A stretch of DNA of 21,547 nucleotides from Thalassotalea_B sp049613795 (GTDB lineage: Bacteria > Pseudomonadota > Gammaproteobacteria > Enterobacterales > Alteromonadaceae). Both the position numbers and the translations under genes were made by a program. The notes beneath the pieces were generated by a model. It saw only the letters and a program-made list of their open reading frames with translations. It searched no databases and had not been told where the DNA came from. How positions within the stretch are numbered: position 1 is the first letter of the stretch; the number at the start of each line of letters is the position of its first letter. Positions 14,292 to 21,547 of the stretch are shown piece after piece. The stretch covers positions 1 through 21,547 of the forward strand of contig JBMZCX010000052.1 of assembly GCA_049613795.1 (NCBI GenBank), read 5' to 3'.

Positions 14292-16699
14292 TATTGCTTC
14301 CCCTCTTTACTTGCTGGTTCAGTTGCCTGGCTTATTTGATTCAGATAGCTCGCACTTAACACTTCTTTTTGGTTAATGTGTTGAATAGTGGCAGAAGCAA
14401 TGGCCTTAGCTTCAGGCATTATTTGCCATATTTTATTACGCAGCTTAATAACACACGAATCACACTCTATTAATGTTAATTTATTCGCTAATAATAGCTT
14501 TTCTATCGTTGCGACAAATTCAATTAATGCGGGGCGTGTTGATAATTTTTCAGTAAACACGGTTTTAACTTGGCTTAATAATTCACGCTGTTCTTGAGTA
14601 AAGTTAAGTACTGGCGAATATGCATTAAGTACACTAAAAGCCTGACTTAAAGTGTGGTATTCACCTTTTATTACGTTAGATTTTTTCGATTGTGATAAGG
14701 AGGCTATTTCATCAAGCTCGCCTTGATAACGACGGTCTTCATTAACTGGCGGCGGTTCAAAGCCTAAGCGTTTCACATAAATACGTTCCGCTTTTTTAGC
14801 CATTTTTAAAAATTTTAAGGCTTTTTTCTCATAAGGCAGTGCTTGTTCTGGCTTTGACAGCATTAAATACAGCTCTGCCTCCCACATATTAGCAACAGAG
14901 CGCTTCATTAATGCCACCGGATCTTGTTTGCCCATTAAGCCTATATCACTATCTTCATGGGTATGCGCATATTTTGCTAACACCGTTTGATAAGCCGACT
15001 GTACACCAACAGCTTCTGTTCCTTGTTGAGTGCCATGCAGATGGTCATTATGATCGGTGCTGTCGTGTTCACTCTCTTCGTGCTCATTACCTTCATGATG
15101 ATCATCGTTTTCAGCTTCAGTCGACTGATGTTGAGCCGCTGCAATTTGCACATTACCGCCGTCTTCAAACTCATCACCTAAATATTGCCCATACTTATGC
15201 TTTAATTCGCTTTGCGCCACGCCCAATAATTCAGACGTTTTGCTGAACTCACGTGTTAGTAATTGATCACGATCAGCAATCAATTGTTCAGTTTCAATAA
15301 TAATTTGTCGCTGGCTTTTAAAATACTCTGGCAGAAAGTCAATCAATATACCTTCAGCCATTACACCTTGTTCACTGTCTTCCAACCAACGAACAATTTT
15401 AGTTATAGACTGTGTAAGTTGTGGTTCTGGGCTTTGGTTATCCCACGCTCTAACGGTAAAATATAATTCGTCGCCAGGTTCCATCGCTAATGCCGTAAGA
15501 TCCCACATTTTTTGATATTCATTCATATGAGTAAATGGGCTATTTTTTTGCGTTATGGCTATCGTTTGACGTTGGTCAAATTCAAACTCTTGGTCACGAA
15601 ACTTCACCGACTCTCCCGAGCCTTTAGCGATTGAAGCAAGAATGTCGACCTTACTTAAGCCAAAATCATCGCGCACTTGCACTTTAGTTGATAAGGTGGG
15701 TTTTGTATTAGCTGCAGCAAGTTCTGTTATCGTTAGTTTAGGCGTTAATATACGAATAACAGGCCGTTGGTCATTAATTACTTCAAGGGTATAAATTTGT
15801 GGTAATAAGGTAGTACCTGCTTTAATCTGATATAAGCTAGTATGTGTTAACGACGCTTCTGCGGTAAATTTATCGCCGTCTTGCAACAGTTTCATATTTT
15901 TACCGTTTGAAAATACTAGCATATACGGTAATTCAGGTTGACTGACCTGAATTTGCCAAGTAATACGAGTACCCGCAACCGCTTTTATATTTAATTCCGT
16001 TGTTTCATAACTTGAAAGCCCAGTATAGGCCGGAGGCACTACCTGTAGTTTTTGGTTTAATAGAGTAACAGGCGTTAAAACATCACCATTTTTTTGGCTG
16101 TTTTTTTCTTGATCTGTCGTTAAAATATTTTTATTACCGCTACCTTGGTTAATATAGTCGTTCAATAACATTAACGGTTTCCAGACAAAACAACTTACAA
16201 CTATCGCTAAGGCGAACATTAGGTGAGATTTAAAACGATAATGACCAAATATTAAGGTTTTATTTGTTTTATCAGCCAATAACACCAAAAATTTATCTTT
16301 AATTCTTTCTTGTTGTAACGCCGATAACAATGACAATGATTCGCTGCCAGCAACTAACAACTGTGCGCTTTCTTCCAGTTGAGGAAATTGTCGATTTAAG
16401 TGCTCGAGCAGGTTATTTTGATTTATTTGTCGATACTTAGCCGTTCGGGTTAATAAGCTGACACCAATAGGTACTGCACCCAATACAACAAGCAAACTGA
16501 ATAATGAAAAATTAAATTGATAAAGTATGACGTAAGCAAGTAAACACGCTATTGGGCTAAACAACATTAGCTGTTCAATAATTGCTTTTCGCTTAAGCTT
16601 TCTCGTCATAAGACTTAATTGTTCGCTCACCTCACTACAGGCATACTTATTATCAGCGGAGTCATTTTTATTTGAATGGTTGCTAGGTGTATTAGTCAT
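14291..16699 (-). CDS. DUF4175-like membrane protein with His/acidic-rich segment
   Basis: An 802-residue inner-membrane protein. Two adjacent helices near residues 49-83 and a third near 160-180 are followed by a long periplasmic part. Residues about 215-450 look like beta-sandwich domains (VPPAYTGL, RPVIRILTP, VRDDFGLSKVDI, YFTVRAWDNQSPEP), a layout I associate with DUF4175-type proteins in MoxR clusters. A striking segment at about 528-558 is almost only His, Asp and Glu with few others (ENDDHHEGNEHEESEHD and on), possibly metal-binding. The C-terminal third is helical. The ATG overlaps the BatA-like stop by 8 nt and its own stop overlaps the next ATG by 1 nt, so it is translationally coupled on both sides. 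Function is unknown; a scaffold role beside MoxR and vWA-type proteins is inference. Confidence 0.78.
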   Translation of the reverse strand: MTNTPSNHSNKNDSADNKYACSEVSEQLSLMTRKLKRKAIIEQLMLFSPIACLLAYVILYQFNFSLFSLLVVLGAVPIGVSLLTRTAKYRQINQNNLLEHLNRQFPQLEESAQLLVAGSESLSLLSALQQERIKDKFLVLLADKTNKTLIFGHYRFKSHLMFALAIVVSCFVWKPLMLLNDYINQGSGNKNILTTDQEKNSQKNGDVLTPVTLLNQKLQVVPPAYTGLSSYETTELNIKAVAGTRITWQIQVSQPELPYMLVFSNGKNMKLLQDGDKFTAEASLTHTSLYQIKAGTTLLPQIYTLEVINDQRPVIRILTPKLTITELAAANTKPTLSTKVQVRDDFGLSKVDILASIAKGSGESVKFRDQEFEFDQRQTIAITQKNSPFTHMNEYQKMWDLTALAMEPGDELYFTVRAWDNQSPEPQLTQSITKIVRWLEDSEQGVMAEGILIDFLPEYFKSQRQIIIETEQLIADRDQLLTREFSKTSELLGVAQSELKHKYGQYLGDEFEDGGNVQIAAAQHQSTEAENDDHHEGNEHEESEHDSTDHNDHLHGTQQGTEAVGVQSAYQTVLAKYAHTHEDSDIGLMGKQDPVALMKRSVANMWEAELYLMLSKPEQALPYEKKALKFLKMAKKAERIYVKRLGFEPPPVNEDRRYQGELDEIASLSQSKKSNVIKGEYHTLSQAFSVLNAYSPVLNFTQEQRELLSQVKTVFTEKLSTRPALIEFVATIEKLLLANKLTLIECDSCVIKLRNKIWQIMPEAKAIASATIQHINQKEVLSASYLNQISQATEPASKEGKQ

Positions 16700-18176
16700 T
16701 ATTGTTAACCACTAGCGGCTGGCGCAAAGTAAATTCACTCAACATACGCTCAATTAAAAATAGCATAACTAAGATACAACCAAGCCATAGCTGCACTTGC
16801 TGGCTGTTAAATGCTTGCTGAGAGTTGGCTGTCGTTATATTTGCTATTTGCGCACTAGCCGCATTTTTTTCTGTTGATAAATGATTAACAAATGCGTTAT
16901 GGGCTAACGCCTGCTGAAAAAGAACACGTGATAATTGCTTAATGTTTTCTGTTGAAACTTGGTTTATCGCTCGCTGATGTTGGGCTATTTTGTCTCCAAA
17001 AAGTAATGTTTGTATGACTAAAGGAAACTGCGCTTGAGTGACTAAATTGGTCCACTTTTTTGAAAATAAGCCATTAAAGTGATAATGCTTACCTACTGTT
17101 TCATTTTTATGGCTAACCGTTAATACGGGGGTATTGCGTTTGGTTCGCCACAGCACTTTGTTGTTTACATCCGTTTCTTTTTTAATTTTTTTGTCTGCGT
17201 CCACGCTATTTAACTTATACAACATGACTTCGTCTACTAAGCCATAGCCGCTAGTTAGCTCTGAGGGTGTGTGTGGAATAGTTTGCGAAACAGTGCTGCC
17301 ATCAGTAACAAGGTGTGTGCCTTGTTGTTGCCAGCGCGTTACAAAAGCAGGCACTTCTTGGTCAGACAAATAAAACAGCCATGTAGGCTGCATAGCGGAT
17401 TCAAGCGCTTGATGTTGTTCGAACACTTCAACGTTGAGCTGCGGAATATTTAATTGTTTGATCACATTTAATGCTGGGATTAAATAAGCTAATGCTTCAC
17501 GATGCCCGTTGTCGGCATAAATAGCAGCGTTAAAAGGTTGCTCAATAATAGTATTTAGCTTTTTCTGTTTGCTCGCTTGCGTTGTTGCAGGTTCAATAAA
17601 CCATTCAATTTTTTGAGTGATTAACGCTTTTTCACCAATAAATTGCTGGGTATTGGCACGAGTAAATACCAAAAATTGCTTCGCATTAGTAAATTTTTCA
17701 TTCGCTAGGCTTAATTGACGCCAAATATTAAGAGTTTTATCGGCGCCTATTTCGTTTTTATGACGATCAGTACTCACTGCTTCAAAAGTGTCTAACCACA
17801 CCACCTTATGTTTGGCTAAGTTGAGATAAGCAGCAACTTTATCGCGCTCAGATTGCTTTGCGTTAACAAACCATTGCTGGTTAACTAGCACTACAGTGTC
17901 GTTATCTTCGCTATCAGGGGTAAAAATCAGCTGCGCTACAATCGCAACAGAAAACAAAATAATTAAGCAACGTAATACTAACAGCAGTCGCTGCGTTAAC
18001 CTTATTTGTGTCATTTTTATCGGTTTTGATTGTGGGAGAAACTGCGTTGTCCCCCACTGTACTAAGCGGCCTTTACTTTTACTCAGTAAGTGAATAATAA
18101 CAGGGATAGCAAGGGCAGCTAAACCTAGCCAAGCCCATGGCTGCATAAATACCTGCGGGATCACAATGTTGTTCAT
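16692..18176 (-). CDS. BatA-like membrane protein (N-terminal double-transmembrane domain)
   Basis: A 494-residue inner-membrane protein. The N-terminus has the BatA-type arrangement: a first helix with PWAWLGLAALAIPVIIHLL (13-31), a short cytoplasmic link containing WGTTQFLP, and a second helix near 63-84 (RLLLVLRCLIILFSVAIVA). A third helix lies near residues 464-482. The central part occupies the place of a von Willebrand A domain but no MIDAS motif (DxSxS) is visible; the equivalent position reads VVLVNQQWFVNA, so metal-dependent adhesion is probably lost or the domain is of another kind. It starts by a TAATG overlap with the DUF58 stop and ends by an 8-nt overlap with the next gene. Related proteins belong to MoxR operons (Bat, aerotolerance); the function here is not established. 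Confidence 0.85.
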   Translation of the reverse strand: MNNIVIPQVFMQPWAWLGLAALAIPVIIHLLSKSKGRLVQWGTTQFLPQSKPIKMTQIRLTQRLLLVLRCLIILFSVAIVAQLIFTPDSEDNDTVVLVNQQWFVNAKQSERDKVAAYLNLAKHKVVWLDTFEAVSTDRHKNEIGADKTLNIWRQLSLANEKFTNAKQFLVFTRANTQQFIGEKALITQKIEWFIEPATTQASKQKKLNTIIEQPFNAAIYADNGHREALAYLIPALNVIKQLNIPQLNVEVFEQHQALESAMQPTWLFYLSDQEVPAFVTRWQQQGTHLVTDGSTVSQTIPHTPSELTSGYGLVDEVMLYKLNSVDADKKIKKETDVNNKVLWRTKRNTPVLTVSHKNETVGKHYHFNGLFSKKWTNLVTQAQFPLVIQTLLFGDKIAQHQRAINQVSTENIKQLSRVLFQQALAHNAFVNHLSTEKNAASAQIANITTANSQQAFNSQQVQLWLGCILVMLFLIERMLSEFTLRQPLVVNNND

Positions 18177-19081
18177 TAAGTAAATGCTCGTTGGCGCGCT
18201 AACATATAACGATGTAAGGTTTCATCAATAGGTTCATCAATATTGATCTGCCAATGGCTGATCCCTTTTTTTTGTAAGTACGTTTGTAATGTTTGATTAA
18301 ACGCAGCTCTGTTCTCTATATACAATTGCTTTACCGCTTTTGGCGATAATAAGTATTGCTGCTGACTTTCGCTATCTTCAAAACGAATAACGTCGTTAAA
18401 ATTAAAATTAATTTCATCTGTTGATTCAAGCTGTACCGCAATTACTTCTATCAAAGGATGATTAAGCTGTTCGATTAATTGATAAATTTCATTGGTTGAT
18501 TGATAAAAATCACTAAAAACAAAAATAATACCTGAGCCGCGCATTGTTTGAAGCTGTGCAGTCAGTTTTTGATGATCGGGAAATATATTACCAAGCGCTA
18601 TCGTATTAAGGGTCAACAGTAATTTCTGCCAGTGTTTATAACCACTAAAAGCAGGTAAAAATGTTGGCATTGTAGATAAAGATAAACAGCCAATATTATC
18701 GCCTTGTTGCTGAGCAATATAACCCATAGTGGCTGCTAACACTTTTGAAAAGTGCAGTTTACTGATTGATTGCGTATTTTTTTTATCGCTTTGATCTCGA
18801 TGAGACATTGATGCACTACTGTCGATAGCAAACCAAATATTGGTATCACTTTCACGTTCCGCTTCACGCACAAAGTATTTATCGGTACGACCAAATAATT
18901 TCCAATCTACCTTGGCTAATTCATCACCGGGCTCATACGCACGGTATTGACTAAATTCAATACCCACACCACGTTGAACGCTGGCATGGTTGCCATGCAA
19001 AAACCCTTGCGCAAGTGTTTCAGCAATAAAGGGCAAGTCTTTACTACGTGATAACGCTTTAATATCGAGCAAATTCTTCAT
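18176..19081 (-). CDS. DUF58 protein with von Willebrand A-type MIDAS
   Basis: A 301-residue cytoplasmic protein of the DUF58 family that almost always accompanies MoxR ATPases. The family block lies at residues 45-75 (QYRAYEPGDELAKVDWKLF, then DKYFVREAE), directly before the MIDAS-type motif DSSAS at 87-91 in WFAIDSSASM. The rest has the alternating strand-helix pattern of a vWA domain, with IIFVFSDFYQS near 180-190 as the second metal-binding loop. No membrane helix is seen. It starts 14 bp after the moxR stop and its stop is fused to the next ATG (TAATG). In studied systems the partner MoxR ATPase acts on vWA-type proteins; this one is the likely direct partner. Substrate unknown. Confidence 0.92.
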   Translation of the reverse strand: MKNLLDIKALSRSKDLPFIAETLAQGFLHGNHASVQRGVGIEFSQYRAYEPGDELAKVDWKLFGRTDKYFVREAERESDTNIWFAIDSSASMSHRDQSDKKNTQSISKLHFSKVLAATMGYIAQQQGDNIGCLSLSTMPTFLPAFSGYKHWQKLLLTLNTIALGNIFPDHQKLTAQLQTMRGSGIIFVFSDFYQSTNEIYQLIEQLNHPLIEVIAVQLESTDEINFNFNDVIRFEDSESQQQYLLSPKAVKQLYIENRAAFNQTLQTYLQKKGISHWQINIDEPIDETLHRYMLARQRAFT

Positions 19082-19095
19082 GTTATAACAACATG

Positions 19096-20103
19096 CTAAC
19101 TTAATTTACTGACAGGTTTAGGCGTGTCAGACAACAGCGCAGTAATAACGTCATCCGTCGTGATTTGCTCGGCCTCTGCTTGAAAGTTCAATAGCATACG
19201 GTGGCGCAATATAGCAGGGACAACAAATTCTATGTCGTTAAGTGTTGCCGCATATCGACCTGACATTAATGCTTTAGCTTTCGCGCACAATACTAACGCT
19301 TGCCCTGCTCTTGGCCCTGCCCCCCAACGAATATATTGATTAACAAACTGACAATTCGACGTTTCACTACCTTGTGCTGGGCGGGTATTTCTGACTAATT
19401 GTGTAATGTATGTGACCAGTGCGTCTGATATTTCAACATCACGCGTTAACGATTGTAAATTAAGCATTTCTTGCGCTGATAATACTTTCATTAGCGTGGT
19501 GGCAACATTGTTAGTAGTACGTTTTAATATTTCAACTTCTTCGTCTGCACTTGGGTAACCAACACGAATAAACATTAAGAAACGGTCGAGCTGTGCTTCA
19601 GGCAATGAATAAGTACCAGCTTGTTCAACTGGATTTTGAGTGGCAAGTACAAAAAATGGCTGAGGCAAATTGTAGCTTTTTCCACCGTAGCTAATCGACT
19701 TTTCTTGCATTGCTTCAAGCAAGGCCGCTTGTGTTTTAGGCGGCGTACGATTAATTTCATCCGCTAATAAAATATTGGTAAATACAGGACCTTGCTGAAA
19801 TTTAAAAAAACGATCGCCACTGTCGTGATCTGTTTCTAATATTTCAGTGCCAATAATATCACTCGGCATTAAATCAGGGGTAAACTGCACCCGATTAAAG
19901 TCCATCGCTAAGGTTTTAGATAACGAACTTACCATTAATGTTTTGGCAAGCCCTGGCACACCTTCTAATAAACAATGTCCACCCGCCATAATGCTGATCA
20001 GCAACTCTTCTATGACTTGAGATTGCCCAACAATCACTTTACCGACTTCTTCAATTGCTTGGTTTAACTTTGTTAAGGTGTGCTCTACATCTTGTTGATT
20101 CAT
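19096..20103 (-). CDS. MoxR-family AAA+ ATPase
   Basis: A 335-residue cytoplasmic AAA+ ATPase of the MoxR family, thought to act as a chaperone that remodels or activates partner proteins. Walker A is GVPGLAKT at residues 48-55, Walker B is LLADEI at 112-117, sensor 1 is ATQNP at 154-158, and the conserved AQLDRF block with its arginine is at 170-175. The C-terminal lid (RWGAGPRAGQALVLCAKAKA) fits AAA_lid of MoxR. It begins 34 bp after the DUF4159 gene and is followed by DUF58 after 14 bp. Members of the family are named moxR, ravA or yehL by subgroup; I leave the symbol open. Regulation must come from a promoter upstream of tldD outside the window, or from the short gaps inside the operon. 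Confidence 0.95.
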   Translation of the reverse strand: MNQQDVEHTLTKLNQAIEEVGKVIVGQSQVIEELLISIMAGGHCLLEGVPGLAKTLMVSSLSKTLAMDFNRVQFTPDLMPSDIIGTEILETDHDSGDRFFKFQQGPVFTNILLADEINRTPPKTQAALLEAMQEKSISYGGKSYNLPQPFFVLATQNPVEQAGTYSLPEAQLDRFLMFIRVGYPSADEEVEILKRTTNNVATTLMKVLSAQEMLNLQSLTRDVEISDALVTYITQLVRNTRPAQGSETSNCQFVNQYIRWGAGPRAGQALVLCAKAKALMSGRYAATLNDIEFVVPAILRHRMLLNFQAEAEQITTDDVITALLSDTPKPVSKLS

Positions 20104-20137
20104 TATATTTTCATTCTATTTATTGATACTTAGTGCG

Positions 20138-20839
20138 TTAAGCCGTTATGGCATACATTACAATATTCACTGCAAAGCGGGTATTGTCGGTTTTCATAAA
20201 ACGTTTATTGCGAAAGTCGAAATCCCATTCACAGCCTAAATCTTTATTGCTATAAAGCACGCCAATTCTTCCATTCACTTCAATCGCTTTAAGGTAGTCA
20301 TGAACTAAGTCATCTCCCCAGCCATTAAGTTCGATGGACGTGCGTGGTGGCCCATCAAATTGAAAAAAAGAAGAATAGAGTGAATGGTCATTCGGTATTT
20401 TTGCTAACGCGGTTTCCCCAAATAGCGTTGTCATTTGTTTTTCAAATGTTCTGGCAAACATGCCGTCAATGTCATGATTGCAGTCGTCAACAAACACAAA
20501 ACCACCATTTTCAACATACTGTTTAAAATTTTGGGCTTCTTCAGGGGTAAATTGCACTAAGCGATGCCCTGCTAAATAACAAAAAGGGGCAGAAAGCATG
20601 CTCGGATCAGATAACGGAATAATATGCTCTTTAATATCAACACGTAAACTCGTGTATTCAATTAACGAATTTAATACATTAGCAGGCATTCGTTCGTCAA
20701 CTTCCCAATCACCCGACTCATAACTTAAGCGAGTAAAATAAAAATCAAAGTTTCCATTAGCCTTTGCCGTTAATGACAAAGGCACAAGACCTGTCGCCGA
20801 TAGCGCAGCTAGTGTTTTTAGAAAATGTCGTTTATTCAT
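20138..20839 (-). CDS. DUF4159 protein with Tat-like signal
   Basis: A 233-residue exported protein. Residues 1-27 form a signal peptide, MNKRHFLKTLAALSATGL and on to AKA, with the layout of a twin-arginine signal but Lys-Arg instead of Arg-Arg (KRHFLK). The mature part fits DUF4159: YFTRLSYESGDWEVD (33-47), FCYLAGH (87-93), ENGGFVFVDDCNHD near 111-124, HSLYSSFF (150s) and GRIGVLYSNKDLGCEWD near 196-212. In alphaproteobacteria, as I recall, DUF4159 is fused to a BatA domain and a GATase-like domain; here these are three separate genes in one operon. The ATG at 20839 has no normal ribosome binding site: the strong AAGGAGG is 34 bases upstream across a hairpin. Function unknown; a periplasmic partner of the MoxR set is likely. 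Confidence 0.9.
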   Translation of the reverse strand: MNKRHFLKTLAALSATGLVPLSLTAKANGNFDFYFTRLSYESGDWEVDERMPANVLNSLIEYTSLRVDIKEHIIPLSDPSMLSAPFCYLAGHRLVQFTPEEAQNFKQYVENGGFVFVDDCNHDIDGMFARTFEKQMTTLFGETALAKIPNDHSLYSSFFQFDGPPRTSIELNGWGDDLVHDYLKAIEVNGRIGVLYSNKDLGCEWDFDFRNKRFMKTDNTRFAVNIVMYAITA

Positions 20840-20865
20840 AAAATAGGTTGAACGTATACAAGCAC
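20836..20865 (-). CDS. Possible 9-codon leader peptide before DUF4159 gene
   Basis: After a strong AAGGAGG (20879-20873) a GTG codon at 20865 opens a frame MLVYVQPIL whose TGA overlaps the ATG of the DUF4159 gene (ATGA). Spacing between the Shine-Dalgarno sequence and GTG is about 7 bases. This could be a leader whose translation opens the hairpin and delivers ribosomes to the next start by coupling. It is tiny and could be chance; the competing explanation is a hairpin that bridges the distance to the ATG. Confidence 0.35.
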   Translation of the reverse strand: MLVYVQPIL

Positions 20866-20874
20866 GTTCAACCT
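20845..20874 (-). promoter_or_regulatory. Intercistronic hairpin overlapping a strong Shine-Dalgarno
   Basis: AGGTTGAACGT and ACGTTCAACCT (20845-20855 and 20864-20874) form a perfect 11-bp stem with an 8-base loop in the 51-bp gap between tldD and the DUF4159 gene. On the transcript, UAAGG lies directly before the stem and AUUUU-AUG directly after it, so the folded hairpin would bring a Shine-Dalgarno sequence to about 5 bases from the start codon. The weak U-stretch after the stem could instead make it a leaky terminator. Confidence 0.65.
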
Positions 20875-20890
20875 CCTTATTTACTGCTAT

Positions 20891-21547
20891 TTATACCGCG
20901 TCAGACAAACTGCTAAAGGTAAAGTCACGTATTTTCATTGGTGGTACTAAATTACCATTAATACGTTCAGGTTTACCTAATGCTTCAATGTTATTCAGCA
21001 TAACAATTGGGCTCTCATTAAAGCGGAAATTTTTAATAGGATACTTAATTTTTCCGTTTTCAATATAGAAAGTGCCGTCACGGGTTAAGCCGGTGTAGAG
21101 TAAGGTTTGAGGGTCTAAGCCACGAATGTACCAAAGGCGAGTCACTAATATGCCTCGTCGGGTATTTTTGATCATCTCTTCAAGCGACTCGTTACCGCCA
21201 GCCATAATAAAGTGACCGCCGCTTGGCGTATACTCTGTGCCTGTTTTCTTCGCCCAAAATGGTGAGCTAGGCATGTTAGTAATAACGCCGCCTTTGATCC
21301 AATCAATTTTCTTTCTTGGAAAACCATTACCAGCAAAAGGTGCAACAGGCGCTAGCGCGTTATTTGGATCTGAATAAATATGAACTCGTTCATCAAACAT
21401 TTTTTGACCTAGTTTATTCGTAGGTCCTTTTTCGCCTTCTTTTAGCTTATTGCTTAAAAAACTACGGCCTTCATCAGCTTGACGTTGATTCATTGAACGC
21501 ACTAAGTTACCCAATAAACCCACACTGGCTGCAGGCTCTAAAATAAC
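20891..21547 (-). CDS. TldD/PmbA-family protein, C-terminal part; 5' end outside window
   Basis: The visible 218 residues are the C-terminal half of a TldD/PmbA (TldE)-type protein; the frame is open through the window edge (VILEPAAS before the GTG at 21523), so that GTG is not the start. Family features seen are ILEPAA, LVRSMNQRQADEGRSF, a central YTPSGGHFIMAGG, and the closing blocks GILVTRLWYIRGLD, GLTRDGTFYIENGKIKYPI and FNESPIVMLNNIEALG. E. coli TldD and TldE form a metalloprotease that trims microcin B17 and degrades CcdA. In TldD the zinc HExxH motif is in the N-terminal half, not visible here, so whether this is the catalytic or the non-catalytic partner cannot be told. It heads the part of the operon we see; a second TldD-type gene probably lies just upstream. 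Confidence 0.9.
   Translation of the reverse strand, partial: VILEPAASVGLLGNLVRSMNQRQADEGRSFLSNKLKEGEKGPTNKLGQKMFDERVHIYSDPNNALAPVAPFAGNGFPRKKIDWIKGGVITNMPSSPFWAKKTGTEYTPSGGHFIMAGGNESLEEMIKNTRRGILVTRLWYIRGLDPQTLLYTGLTRDGTFYIENGKIKYPIKNFRFNESPIVMLNNIEALGKPERINGNLVPPMKIRDFTFSSLSDAV

Noticed and set aside
14911..15246. Open frame of 111 codons on the plus strand opposite the DUF4175-like gene
   Set aside because: It lies wholly antisense to a well-supported gene in a coupled operon; its His/Tyr/Cys-rich composition is what the reverse of the His/acidic segment produces, and no ribosome binding site or promoter stands out.
21521..21523. GTG as the start of the TldD-family gene
   Set aside because: The reading frame continues upstream to the window edge with residues typical of the family (VILEPAAS), so the gene is truncated by the window, not started here.

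Overview
The window reads as AT-rich chromosome from a marine gammaproteobacterium, most like Alteromonadales (Colwellia/Thalassotalea type). This rests on low GC, gamma-type Tdk, Upp, DeoA, YchJ and SulA proteins, an Oar-like TonB receptor, and a protein resembling the Vibrio/Shewanella-restricted VC2046/SO_2500 family. The taxon is inferred from how the proteins look, not from a search. No rRNA, tRNA, CRISPR array, IS element or phage gene was seen.

Left part (1-10170) looks like a nucleic-acid/nucleoside scavenging region. It holds tdk (5' end outside the window) and upp on the plus strand. A cdd-deoA operon faces them on the minus strand. Next come a large TonB-dependent receptor (minus), a 678-bp AT-rich divergent intergenic region, and a plus-strand operon of a RutR-like TetR regulator, a secreted endonuclease/exonuclease/phosphatase-family protein and a secreted alkaline phosphatase, closed by a strong terminator. 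RutR-type palindromes (TGACCA-NN-TGGTCA with one mismatch) occur just downstream of the predicted cdd promoter and in the divergent intergenic region. Together this suggests one pyrimidine-responsive regulon that cuts extracellular nucleic acid, strips phosphate, imports products through the outer membrane, and channels them through Cdd, DeoA, Tdk and Upp. The gene calls are firm; the joint regulon is inference.

Middle part (10400-12042) holds a sulA-like SOS cell-division inhibitor under a near-perfect LexA box, a ychJ (SEC-C) gene, and a convergent small conserved gene of unknown function.

Right part (12201-21547, all minus strand) is one tightly packed operon, transcribed right to left: a TldD/PmbA-family protein (5' end outside the window), a DUF4159 protein, MoxR AAA+ ATPase, a DUF58 protein, a BatA-like membrane protein, a DUF4175-like membrane protein with a His/acidic-rich segment, and a membrane protein with a GATase1-like domain. 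Genes overlap by 1-8 nt at three junctions. This is a MoxR-type chaperone/von Willebrand system linked to TldD, whose biochemical job is not established. The tldD/DUF4159 junction has an unusual hairpin plus a possible 9-codon leader peptide.
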